56,074 bases of DNA from positions 1 to 56,074 of the forward strand of contig JAGBEA010000039.1 of assembly GCA_017937195.1 (NCBI GenBank), in the 5' to 3' direction. Every line of letters starts with the position of its first letter. Positions within the stretch are counted from its first letter, which is position 1. The DNA comes from Oscillospiraceae bacterium. Its GTDB lineage: Bacteria; Bacillota; Clostridia; Oscillospirales; Oscillospiraceae. Below the pieces are notes generated by a model that was given only the letters and a program-made list of their open reading frames with translations, had not been told where the DNA came from and searched no databases. Both the position numbers and the translations under genes were made by a program. Positions 37,139 through 45,313 of the stretch are shown here, in pieces.

Positions 37139-38039
37139 CTTCGTTTTCGCCTTTTTCCGGACGGGAGATCTGCCACACGCCAAAAAGAATCAGCGCCGTA
37201 CCTACACCTGATTGCAGCGAGAAGGGTTCTTTCAAAATCAGCACCCCCGACAGCGTAGACACCAGCGTCACAATAGAACTGAATACCGACAGCTTGGCCA
37301 CGGTCAGCCGGGACGCAGCATAGTTGACCAGTATATTGGCGGCAACGGAGCATAGCAAACACAGCGCCAGCACCGGCAATATGAAGCGCGGCGTGGTCAG
37401 CGGCACCAGATAAGCCGACACATCCCCCTTTACACTGATCAGCGCCGCAGCGGTGAACACCACCGCGCACACCAGCAGCACCGCATAGGTGCGCTCAAAG
37501 GAGGAGAAATTCCGCCCCGACCAGCGGTTGAAAAGGCGGTAAAACGCCATCGACAGGCAATCCAGCACCAGAAACACAACGCCGATAGCTGTCACCACGC
37601 CCAGCGATTTGCCCGCCAGCACGGTGACGATCACGCCCACCACCGTCAGCAGACACAGCAGGATCTGCCGCCGCGTGGGGTATTCCTTCAGGATCAGCGC
37701 CGCCAGCGCCATAGCCACAATGGGAGTAACCGCCACGAACACGCCGGCAAAGGTGGCGTTGGTATATAAGATGCCGTAGCTCTCGGTGAAAAACACCATA
37801 GTTTCCGCCACCGCCATACCGATCAGCGGCAGCAGGGGCTTTCCTTTGAACGACAGCTTTTCTCTGCCCAGCAGCAGCGGCACACTCATCAACAGCAGCG
37901 AAATGGTAAAGCGGACGGACAGCATAATCTCCGGTGTGGTCACCTGCAGCGCCGTGCGGGTAAACAGATAGCTGACGCCCCAAAACATGTTGCCCAATGC
38001 CGCCGTTACCAGCGGCAGCACCACTCTTTTGCGATCCAA
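37125..38039 (-). CDS. EamA/DMT-family membrane transporter
   Basis: A 304-residue drug/metabolite transporter with ten predicted helices in two EamA repeats (LGNMFWGVSYLFTRTALQ at the start and a second repeat from VVFLVLDCLSMAFYRLFNRW). Family members export amino acids or other metabolites. The substrate is unknown, but the position next to the cysteine/cystathionine genes may hint at a thiol or amino acid. The start is taken as TTG 38039 because GGGAGGT lies six bases before it; a GTG 18 bases upstream overlaps that site. Confidence 0.85.
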   Translation of the reverse strand: MDRKRVVLPLVTAALGNMFWGVSYLFTRTALQVTTPEIMLSVRFTISLLLMSVPLLLGREKLSFKGKPLLPLIGMAVAETMVFFTESYGILYTNATFAGVFVAVTPIVAMALAALILKEYPTRRQILLCLLTVVGVIVTVLAGKSLGVVTAIGVVFLVLDCLSMAFYRLFNRWSGRNFSSFERTYAVLLVCAVVFTAAALISVKGDVSAYLVPLTTPRFILPVLALCLLCSVAANILVNYAASRLTVAKLSVFSSIVTLVSTLSGVLILKEPFSLQSGVGTALILFGVWQISRPEKGENEEKTA

Positions 38040-38178
38040 GCGAAGACCTCCCTCCACACTCTCTCGTTTCGTATTGTATAAAACGGGTGAAAATAAGTCA
38101 ATACGCTGATTTTCGTTGCACCGCGCCGCCTTGCCGTTTATAATAGAATTGTTAGGATAGGTGTTTTTTCAACAATCG

Positions 38179-38221
38179 TTGAACTTTGGTTGAATTTCAG
38201 TTGATACAGATTTGCTATGAT
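38179..38221 (+). promoter_or_regulatory. Promoter with PhoB-box-like 11-bp direct repeats
   Basis: Three hexamers TTGAAC, TTGAAT and TTGATA start at 38179, 38190 and 38201, exactly 11 bp apart. The third lies nine bases before TATGAT (38216-38221). A usual -35 is missing. This is how OmpR/PhoB-type response regulators activate promoters, and the downstream gene is such a regulator. Confidence 0.55.
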
Positions 38222-38272
38222 GTGCCATATTGGTGAGATAGCGCCAACATGGCCTTGCAGGAGGGTTTCTCT

Positions 38273-38944
38273 ATGTTCAAGATCCTGATCGCCGAGGATG
38301 ACCGCGAGCTGCGCCAGCTTTTTGAGCATGTGCTGGAAAAGAACGGCTACGCGGTGAAAGGCGTGTCCAACGGGCAAGAGGCGCTGCAGGCGCTGGATGA
38401 TCACTATTTTGACCTGATCATCTCCGATATTATGATGCCGGTGATGGATGGCTACGAGCTGGTACAGTCGCTGCGTCAGGCCGGCAGCAGCATTCCCGTG
38501 CTGATGATCACTGCCAAGGGCAGCTTTGACGATATGCGCCAAGGCTTTCTCTCCGGCAGCGATGACTATATGGTCAAGCCCGTCAATGTCAATGAGATGG
38601 TGCTGCGGGTGGGCGCACTGATGCGCCGTGCACAGATGATCAACGAGCGGCGACAGACCATCGGCGGCACGGTGATGGAGTGTGATTCGCTGACGGTCAG
38701 CCGCAACGGTGAGAGCATGGTACTGCCCCAGAAGGAGTTTATGCTGCTTTATAAGATGGCATCGTTTCCCGGCAAGATCTTCACCCGTCAACAGCTGATG
38801 GATGAGATCTGGGGCTATGACTCCGACAGCGACACCCACACGGTGGATGTGCATATCGGCCGCCTGCGTGAGCGGTTCCGTGACAACAGCGATTTCCGCA
38901 TTGTGACTATGCGCGGCGTTGGTTACAAGGTGGTCAAGGCATGA
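38273..38944 (+). CDS. OmpR/PhoB-family response regulator
   Basis: A 223-residue two-component regulator. The receiver domain has the acidic pair EDD near residue 7 and phospho-acceptor Asp in SDIMMPVMDG near residue 51, plus the Lys in YMVKPV. The C-terminal winged helix reads QKEFMLLYKMASFPGKIFTR and TVDVHIGRLRERF. ATG 38273 follows AGGAGGG; an earlier in-frame start is rejected. It overlaps the kinase gene by 4 bases (ATGA). The 11-bp repeats in front of it suggest self-activation. Confidence 0.93.
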   Translation: MFKILIAEDDRELRQLFEHVLEKNGYAVKGVSNGQEALQALDDHYFDLIISDIMMPVMDGYELVQSLRQAGSSIPVLMITAKGSFDDMRQGFLSGSDDYMVKPVNVNEMVLRVGALMRRAQMINERRQTIGGTVMECDSLTVSRNGESMVLPQKEFMLLYKMASFPGKIFTRQQLMDEIWGYDSDSDTHTVDVHIGRLRERFRDNSDFRIVTMRGVGYKVVKA

Positions 38945-39963
38945 AAAAGACAACTAAGGCCCGTCTGGGCGTACACATCTACTATGTGCTGATTGCGCTG
39001 GCAGAGATCGTCATTGCCGGCGTGGTGGCGCTGCTGCTGACGCTGCTGCTGGATAATGTGCTGGAGATCCAGCTTTCGCCGGTGCTGTGGGTGCTGGTAT
39101 TCAGCGCCATTTTGAGCTGCGTTCTGGGCTTTTTGCTCAGTTCGCTGTTCTTCACCCCTATCGCACGGCTCAGCCGCGCTATGCGTCAGGTGGGCGGCGG
39201 CGATTTCTCCATCCAGATAGATCCCCCCAACCGCATCCGCGAGGTGCGCGATCTGTATGAAAACTTCAATCTAATGACCCGTGAGCTGGGCGCTACGGAG
39301 ATCATTCAGTCCGATTTCGTGTCCAATGTGTCCCACGAGTTCAAAACGCCCATCAATGCCATCGAGGGCTACGCCATGCTGCTGCAGGACGGCCAGCAGA
39401 GCGAGGAGCAGGAGATGTATGTCAAGAAGATCCTGCTGAACACCCAGCGCCTGAGCGAGCTGGTGGGCAACGTATTGCTTTTAAGTAAGGTGGACAATCA
39501 AGCCATCAGCGGCAGTTCCGTCACCTATCGTCTGGACGAACAGATCCGTGAAGCACTTTTGCTGCTGGAACCCAAGTGGGTTGAGCGGGAGGTGGAGTTC
39601 GATGTGGAGCTGCAGGAGCTGGAATACACCGGCAGTCAAAGTATGCTGCTGCATGTGTGGGTCAACCTGATCGACAATGCCATCAAGTACGGGCCTCACG
39701 GCGGGCTGATCCGCCTGCGGCTGTTGGCAGAGGGTCAGCAAGCGGTCTTCACCATCGATGACTGCGGCACCGGTATCCCCGAGGAGCTGCAGCACCATAT
39801 TTTCGACAAATTTTATCAGATCGACAGCTCCCATACGGCAGAGGGCAACGGTCTGGGTCTGGCACTGGTAAAGCGGGTGCTGGATGTCTGCGGCGGCACC
39901 ATCGACGTGGAAAACTTGCCGACCACCGGCTGCCGTTTCACGGTAACTCTGCCCAACAAGTAA
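38941..39963 (+). CDS. Sensor histidine kinase (EnvZ/PhoR-like)
   Basis: A 340-residue membrane kinase. Two helices (residues 9-40 and 46-68) with almost no external loop are followed by a HAMP region (residues 75-120), the HisKA box SNVSHEFKTPINAIEGYAML and the ATPase with NLIDNAIKYGPHGG and DDCGTGIP. The very short extracellular part suggests it senses a signal in the membrane or through a partner. It begins on the stop of the regulator gene (4-base overlap), so the two form a pair. Confidence 0.92.
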   Translation: MKKTTKARLGVHIYYVLIALAEIVIAGVVALLLTLLLDNVLEIQLSPVLWVLVFSAILSCVLGFLLSSLFFTPIARLSRAMRQVGGGDFSIQIDPPNRIREVRDLYENFNLMTRELGATEIIQSDFVSNVSHEFKTPINAIEGYAMLLQDGQQSEEQEMYVKKILLNTQRLSELVGNVLLLSKVDNQAISGSSVTYRLDEQIREALLLLEPKWVEREVEFDVELQELEYTGSQSMLLHVWVNLIDNAIKYGPHGGLIRLRLLAEGQQAVFTIDDCGTGIPEELQHHIFDKFYQIDSSHTAEGNGLGLALVKRVLDVCGGTIDVENLPTTGCRFTVTLPNK

Positions 39964-39995
39964 TCTATCCCCCATTATTTCAGGAGGTTTCTATT

Positions 39996-40844
39996 ATGGC
40001 CAAAATCAAAATTACCTGCGACTCCACCTGCGATCTGACGCAGGAGCTGTATACCGAGCACAATGTGGAGGTCATTCCCCTGACCGTCACCCTCAACGAC
40101 AATCCACATCACGACGGCGTGGATATTACCGCCGATGATCTGTTTGCTTTTGTGAAGGAGACCGGCACCCTGCCCAAGACCGCCGCCATCTCTATGGGCG
40201 AATATCTGGACGTGTTCAGCAAGTACACCGCTGAGGGGTATGAGGTTATCCACATCAACCTCTCCGGCAATCTGTCCGCCTCCCATCAGAACGCCGTGCT
40301 GGCATCTCAGGAGCTGGAGGGCGTATATGTAGTGGACAGCCGCAATCTGTCCAGCGGCAGCGGTCTTTTGGTGCTGGAGGCCTGCGAAATGGTACAGCAG
40401 GGTCTGAGCGCCGCCGAAATCGTGGAGAAGGTGAAGGCTTTGGCCGAGCGCGTGGACGCCAGTTTCGTGCTGCAGACGCTGGAATATCTGCAGAAGGGCG
40501 GCCGCTGCTCCAGCGTGACGGCGCTGGGTGCCCGTGCACTGCAGCTGCGCCCCGAGATCCGCGTACACGACGGCGGTATGGGCGTGGGCAAGAAGTATCG
40601 CGGCAATCTGGACAAATCCGTGGCGGACTACATCCGCGGTCGTCTGGAGGGTCGTACCGATATCGGCAAGACCCGCATCTTCGTCACTCACTCCTCTATG
40701 GCGGCAGAGTCCGTCGCCAAGGCCAAGGAGCTGGTGCATCAGCTGCAGCCCGAGGCTGAGGTGCTGGAATCCAGCGCCGGCTGCACCATCTGCAGCCACT
40801 GCGGCCCCAATTGTCTGGGCGTGCTGTTCATTCCCAAGGCATAA
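39996..40844 (+). CDS. DegV-family fatty-acid-binding protein
   Basis: A 282-residue DegV protein. Members bind fatty acids for the FakA/FakB-type kinase system. The start ITCDSTCDLTQEL and the ligand loop SGNLSASHQNA are typical, as is RCSSVTALGA. The C-terminal block contains four cysteines in eleven residues (CTICSHCGPNC near residue 265), where other DegV proteins usually have few or none. ATG 39996 follows CAGGAGG, 32 bases after the kinase gene. No fakA gene is in the window. Confidence 0.88.
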   Translation: MAKIKITCDSTCDLTQELYTEHNVEVIPLTVTLNDNPHHDGVDITADDLFAFVKETGTLPKTAAISMGEYLDVFSKYTAEGYEVIHINLSGNLSASHQNAVLASQELEGVYVVDSRNLSSGSGLLVLEACEMVQQGLSAAEIVEKVKALAERVDASFVLQTLEYLQKGGRCSSVTALGARALQLRPEIRVHDGGMGVGKKYRGNLDKSVADYIRGRLEGRTDIGKTRIFVTHSSMAAESVAKAKELVHQLQPEAEVLESSAGCTICSHCGPNCLGVLFIPKA

Positions 40845-40862
40845 AATCCCCTTTTATCATAA

Positions 40863-40896
40863 GCGCACCTTCTCTTTTGGGGGAGGGTGCGTTTTT
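40863..40896 (+). terminator. Terminator after the DegV gene
   Basis: Stem CGCACC/GGTGCG extended by G-U pairs, loop rich in T, then T5. Confidence 0.7.
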
Positions 40897-40992
40897 CTTC
40901 CGCTTTTTGCCCGAAATTGCGAAATTGTGGTAGCAAACAAACATTTTTTGTGATACAATAAATTTGATATCTTGCAGCAAAGGGGTTTTGCT

Positions 40993-42087
40993 ATGGAACG
41001 CCAATATCCAAGACTGGAAGTCAATCTGCCGCTGTTGCGGGAGAATATGGAAAAGATCGTGGATAACTGCGGCAAATTCAATATCAGTGTCTGCGGCTGC
41101 ATCAAGGGCTGCAGCGGTCTGCCGGAGGTAGGCAAGCTGTTCCGCCAGTGCGGCTGTACGGAGCTGGGCAGCAGCCGCATTGAGGAGATCGTGGACTGCC
41201 GCAAGGCCGGTGTGCCGGGTCCCTATCTGCTGCTGCGCGTGCCCATGATCTCAGAGCTGGACGATGTGGTGCGCTGGTGCGACACCTCGCTGCACAGCGA
41301 CCTGACGGTGCTGGACGCGCTGGAGGCCGCCTGCTGCCGCATCGGCAAGAAGCACCGCGTGATCATTATGGCAGATCTGGGCGACCTGCGGGAGGGTTTT
41401 TGGAACCGCGACGAGATGGTGAATGCCTGCGTCTATGTGGAAAAGAACCTGCCCCATGTGCATCTGGCCGGTGTGGGTGTGAATCTGGGCTGCTACGGCT
41501 CGATCCAGCCTACCGCTGACAAGATGCGTTCGCTGCTGACCATCGCCCACCACGTGGAAGCGCTGATCGGACGTGAGCTGGAGGTGATCTCCGGCGGCGC
41601 CAGCAGCTCCTACACGCTGGTACACTGGGGCAGTATGCCCGAGGGCATCAACCATCTGCGCATCGGTGAAACGGCGCTGAACGCCCGCGACCTGCAGGTG
41701 GAGTGGGGCATTGCCAATATGGGTCTGCATATGAACACCTTCGTCCTCAAGGGCGAGGTGCTGGAGGTGCGTACCAAGCCCTCCTACCCCGTGGGACAGA
41801 TCGTCATCGACGCCTTTGGCCGCCGCCCCTCCTATGTGGATCGCGGCAACCGCAAGCGCTGTCTGGTGGGCTTCGGCCGCGCCGATGTGGGCGATATGGA
41901 ACGTCTGCGCCCCTTGGATCAAGGCGTGATCGTGCTGGGCGGCTCCTCCGACCACTGCATTCTGGACATTGAGGACTGCCCGCGCAATCTGAAGGCCGGC
42001 GATATTATGGACTTTGCACTGGCGTACAATAATATGCTGTATGCCACCAACCGCAGGGACATTCCCATCAAGTTCCTGTACGAATAA
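40993..42087 (+). CDS. Alanine/ornithine-racemase-family PLP enzyme
   Basis: A 364-residue fold-type III PLP protein. It begins with the family pattern PRLEVNLPLLRENMEKIV, has the PLP lysine in CGCIKGCSG near residue 42 and a typical ADLGDLREGFW block, followed by the phosphate-binding SGGASSSY region near residue 200. This places it with the YhfX/ornithine racemase (Orr) branch rather than classic Alr. The substrate is unknown. Length and the C-terminal beta domain (GRADVGDMERLRP) are normal. ATG 40993 after AAAGGGG; a small membrane gene follows 14 bases later. Confidence 0.85.
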   Translation: MERQYPRLEVNLPLLRENMEKIVDNCGKFNISVCGCIKGCSGLPEVGKLFRQCGCTELGSSRIEEIVDCRKAGVPGPYLLLRVPMISELDDVVRWCDTSLHSDLTVLDALEAACCRIGKKHRVIIMADLGDLREGFWNRDEMVNACVYVEKNLPHVHLAGVGVNLGCYGSIQPTADKMRSLLTIAHHVEALIGRELEVISGGASSSYTLVHWGSMPEGINHLRIGETALNARDLQVEWGIANMGLHMNTFVLKGEVLEVRTKPSYPVGQIVIDAFGRRPSYVDRGNRKRCLVGFGRADVGDMERLRPLDQGVIVLGGSSDHCILDIEDCPRNLKAGDIMDFALAYNNMLYATNRRDIPIKFLYE

Positions 42088-42101
42088 GAGGAGGGTTTTA
42101 T

Positions 42102-42512
42102 ATGGGCGATATGGGTTTGATGTTTTATTACCTTGTTGTTACCTTGTTTTCCTTTTTCGTGGTAGGTCCCTGCATTCTCAACACAATCTCCCTCTTCGGC
42201 GTGCAAAAACGTTTCGCCAAGGCGATGGTGGAAGAAGGTGTGATCACGCAGGAAGCTGTTGACCGGATCCATCCGAAAAAACAAATTGCCGGTGTGGTCA
42301 TCTCCGTAGTCGTTACGGCGGCACTGATTTATCTGGCATACCGCACCGCTCCCATCGGTTATCTTTGTGCCGGCATTGCACAGATTGCCAGCATCATGAA
42401 GTATTACCGCGTTGCACAGTACAACAGCTTAACGGTGAAGCGCTTCCGCAATACCTACGAAAACGAGTTGGATACTAAAAAGTTCAACCAGTTTGTGAAC
42501 AAAAACTTTTAA
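42102..42512 (+). CDS. Small membrane protein downstream of the racemase gene
   Basis: A 136-residue protein with hydrophobic helices near residues 6-30 and 60-95. Between them is a charged helix with KRFAKAMVEEGVITQEAV. I recognise no family. GAGGAGGG precedes ATG 42102, 14 bases after the racemase gene, so both are likely on one transcript. Two terminators follow. Confidence 0.65.
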   Translation: MGDMGLMFYYLVVTLFSFFVVGPCILNTISLFGVQKRFAKAMVEEGVITQEAVDRIHPKKQIAGVVISVVVTAALIYLAYRTAPIGYLCAGIAQIASIMKYYRVAQYNSLTVKRFRNTYENELDTKKFNQFVNKNF

Positions 42513-42517
42513 CAACC

Positions 42518-42549
42518 AAAGGCCCTGCACCATAAGGCGCAGGGCTTTC
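42518..42549 (+). terminator. Terminator after the small membrane gene
   Basis: Stem GCCCTGC/GCAGGGC with loop ACCATAAGGC and a short T run. Confidence 0.6.
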
Positions 42550-42562
42550 TCACTATAATATG

Positions 42563-42595
42563 AAAAGATGCGCCGCAAATGCGGCGCATCTTTTT
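42563..42595. terminator. Bidirectional terminator before the nhaC stop
   Basis: 10-base stem GATGCGCCGC/GCGGCGCATC with AAAT loop, T5 on plus and T4 on minus. Confidence 0.8.
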
Positions 42596-42625
42596 GTTTA
42601 TTTGCTATGTAAGGTTTGACCGGAA

Positions 42626-44314
42626 TTACTTGGCCAGAACCTTATTGGCCTCAGCCATTTCAGCAAAGATACCGGCGTTCTTCTTGGAAACGATAGCCTT
42701 GATGACCAGCAGAGTGCCAACCATCAGAACAATACCGATTGCCAGGCAAATCACGGCATTCTGGACGAAGCCGGCGATCAGGAAGGACACGAAGGACACA
42801 ACACCCACGGTGATTGCATAGGGCAGCTGGGTGAACACATGGTTCAGGTGGTAGCAGTGAGCACCGGCAGAAGCCATGATGGTGGTGTCGGAGATGGGGG
42901 AGCAGTGGTCGCCCATAACGCCACCGGCGCAGGCAGCAGCCAGGCCGATCACGCACAGAGTCTGCTGAGCGGGATCGTCATAGTTGAACACATTGACGAC
43001 GATGGGAGCCATGATGCCGATGGTGCCCCAGGAGGTACCGGTAGCGAAACCGATAAATGCACCAATCAGGAAGATAATGGCGGGCAGGATGTTCAGCAGG
43101 GAGCCAGCACCCTCCATAGCAGCAGTGACGAACTCCATAGAATACAGACCGTAGCGAGTCACACCGCACAGAGTCCAAGCCAGGCACAGAATCAGGATGG
43201 GGGCGATCATCTGGATGAAGCCGTTGGGGATGGACTCCATAGACTTCTCGAAGCCGATAGCGCCGCGCAGCCAGAAGTACACAAAGGTGAACACCAGCGC
43301 GATCAGGGAGCCGATGCACAGACCGGGGCCGGCAGAGCAATCAGCAAAAGCGTCAATAAAGGACACGCCATCAAAGAAGCCGCCAGTGTAGATCAGACCA
43401 ACGATGCAGGATGCAATCAGCACGACCACAGGCAGGACCAGATCCAGCACGGAACCCTTCTTTGCGCCTTCTTCGTAATCGTCAGCGCCGGCGAAGGGAC
43501 GCTCCTCGGTGGTGAACAGATCGCCCTTGACCTGGGCGTTGTACTCATGCTTCAGCATGGGACCGTAGTCAATGTTCAGCAGGGAGATGGTGACGATCAT
43601 CACCAGAGTCAGCAAGCAGTAGTAGTTGTAGGGGATCTGCTTGATGAACAGCTCAATGCCGTTTACGGAGTCAGACTGGACATAGCCGGCAACGGCAGCA
43701 GCCCAGGAGGACACGGGAGCGATCATGCAGACGGGAGCGGCAGTGGCGTCGATGACGTATGCCAGCTTGGCACGGGAGATGTGATGGGACTCGGTCACGG
43801 GACGCATCACAGCGCCGACGGTCAGGCAGTTAAAGTAGTCGTCCACGAAAATCAGGACGCCCAGCAGCATAGACATCAGCTGTGCGCCGCAGCGGGTCTT
43901 GACGGACTTGGAAGCCCAACGGCCGAAAGCAGCGGAGCCGCCGCCCTTGTTCATCAGGTCGACCATGATGCCCAGCAGCACCAGGAACATCACGATGGAG
44001 AAGTCTGCATTGGCAACGATACCCAGATCGCCGGCTGCGATCTCAACGACAGTATTCCAGGGATTGAACTGGGTGTACAGCAGAGTGCCAACCAGCACAC
44101 CGATGAACAGGGAAGAATACACTTCCTTGCTGATCAGGGCCAGCACGATAGCCACCACGGGGGGCAGCAGGGACCAGACAGTGCCTGCAAAGGGAGTAGT
44201 TGCATCTTCGACCAGAATGGGAGCATCCTTAAAAGAAACGCCCAGAATGACCAGCAGAACAACCACAACCGCACAAGCTACCAAATAGGCAATCTTTGTG
44301 CTTTTCTTACTCAT
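42626..44314 (-). CDS. NhaC-family Na+/H+ antiporter-like transporter
   Basis: A 562-residue polytopic membrane protein with about eleven to twelve helices. It fits the NhaC/YuiF-type group: VFIDD-like region in LIFVDDYFNCLTVGAVMRPV, the gapped motif AAPVCMIAPVSSWAAAV and FATGTSWGTIGIMAPIV are characteristic. Family members exchange Na+ for protons or organic acids. The substrate cannot be fixed here. Strong promoter at 44348-44376 and GAGGAGG before the ATG. It has its own terminator, so it is monocistronic. Confidence 0.88.
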   Translation of the reverse strand: MSKKSTKIAYLVACAVVVVLLVILGVSFKDAPILVEDATTPFAGTVWSLLPPVVAIVLALISKEVYSSLFIGVLVGTLLYTQFNPWNTVVEIAAGDLGIVANADFSIVMFLVLLGIMVDLMNKGGGSAAFGRWASKSVKTRCGAQLMSMLLGVLIFVDDYFNCLTVGAVMRPVTESHHISRAKLAYVIDATAAPVCMIAPVSSWAAAVAGYVQSDSVNGIELFIKQIPYNYYCLLTLVMIVTISLLNIDYGPMLKHEYNAQVKGDLFTTEERPFAGADDYEEGAKKGSVLDLVLPVVVLIASCIVGLIYTGGFFDGVSFIDAFADCSAGPGLCIGSLIALVFTFVYFWLRGAIGFEKSMESIPNGFIQMIAPILILCLAWTLCGVTRYGLYSMEFVTAAMEGAGSLLNILPAIIFLIGAFIGFATGTSWGTIGIMAPIVVNVFNYDDPAQQTLCVIGLAAACAGGVMGDHCSPISDTTIMASAGAHCYHLNHVFTQLPYAITVGVVSFVSFLIAGFVQNAVICLAIGIVLMVGTLLVIKAIVSKKNAGIFAEMAEANKVLAK

Positions 44315-44347
44315 GAGTGATTTACCTCCTCAAAAATTGGTAAGTAC

Positions 44348-44376
44348 ATCATACTTTTTTTTGTGTGAAATGTCAA
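44348..44376 (-). promoter_or_regulatory. Promoter of the nhaC-like gene
   Basis: Perfect TTGACA (44371-44376), 17 bases and TATGAT (44348-44353) on the minus strand. Confidence 0.7.
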
Positions 44377-44543
44377 GATTTTGATGAGCGGTTCCGCATA
44401 TTTTTTGAACAAATTGTTAACTGCTTTTTCGTTCTTTTCACCAAGAAAGAGTCAGGATAACGATTTTTTCTTGCGAAAATAAAAATTTTTCGTGTTTTCT
44501 TGTCGATTTCTTAACATTCGCTTCGCTCCATAGCTCCAAACAA

Positions 44544-44571
44544 CAAAAGAGCGGACATATTGTCCGCTCTT
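44544..44571 (-). terminator. Terminator after the KdpDE-like pair
   Basis: 11-base stem AAGAGCGGACA/TGTCCGCTCTT with a 3-base loop and T run on the minus strand. Confidence 0.78.
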
Positions 44572-44605
44572 CCTCAATTTCCATTTTTTTGCAGCGTTTT
44601 GCGGG

Positions 44606-45313
44606 TCAATCGCTCTCGCGCATACGGTAGCCCACACCCACCTCGGTGAAAATGTATTCGGGCTGACCGGGATTCTCCTCGATCTTGCGGCGGATATTGG
44701 CCATATTCACACGCAGGATCTGGTTGTCCGTGCGGGCTTTGGGTCCCCACAGCTCACGGATGATAAAATCATAGGTCAGCACCTTGCCGGCATACTTGCC
44801 CAGCAGCGCCACGATCTTATATTCATTCACCGTCAGCTTGGCATTTTCCCCGCGGATCAGCACCTGATGCTTGTCATAGTCGATGGTCAGATCGCCGGTG
44901 ACAAACTTGCCGGATTGCGCGATCTGACTGTTAGCCAGCGTGGTGCGGGTATGGCGGATGGCGGTGCGGATGCGTGCCAGCAGCTCCGCCGTGCCGAAAG
45001 GTTTGACCAGATAATCGTCCGCGCCCAGGTCCAGCGCCTCCACTTTGTCGCTTTCGTGCTGACGGGCGGAGACTACCACCACGGGCAGATTAGACCACTT
45101 GCGCACAGATTTCAAGACCTCCAAGCCGTCCATATCCGGCAGCCCCAGATCCAGCACAATCAGGTCGGGACAGTGGGAGGTGACCATAGTCAGCGCCTCC
45201 TCACCACTGCGGACAATGATGGTGTCGTACCCGTTGGCGGTCAGCACCGTGGAAATAACGTTGCTGATGCTCTGTTCGTCTTCTACAATCAAAACCTTAT
45301 CCTTGATTTTCAT
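44606..45313 (-). CDS. KdpE-like OmpR-family response regulator
   Basis: A 235-residue regulator. Receiver motifs: EDEQ near residue 9, phospho-Asp in LIVLDLGLPDMDG, Lys in YLVKPFG. The winged helix (LTVNEYKIVALLGKYAGKVLTY, RVNMANIRRKIE) resembles KdpE, and the partner kinase is KdpD-like. No kdpFABC genes are in the window, so the target may be something other than Kdp. The start at 45313 follows GGAGGA and overlaps the end of the kinase gene by 17 bases. Confidence 0.9.
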   Translation of the reverse strand: MKIKDKVLIVEDEQSISNVISTVLTANGYDTIIVRSGEEALTMVTSHCPDLIVLDLGLPDMDGLEVLKSVRKWSNLPVVVVSARQHESDKVEALDLGADDYLVKPFGTAELLARIRTAIRHTRTTLANSQIAQSGKFVTGDLTIDYDKHQVLIRGENAKLTVNEYKIVALLGKYAGKVLTYDFIIRELWGPKARTDNQILRVNMANIRRKIEENPGQPEYIFTEVGVGYRMRESD

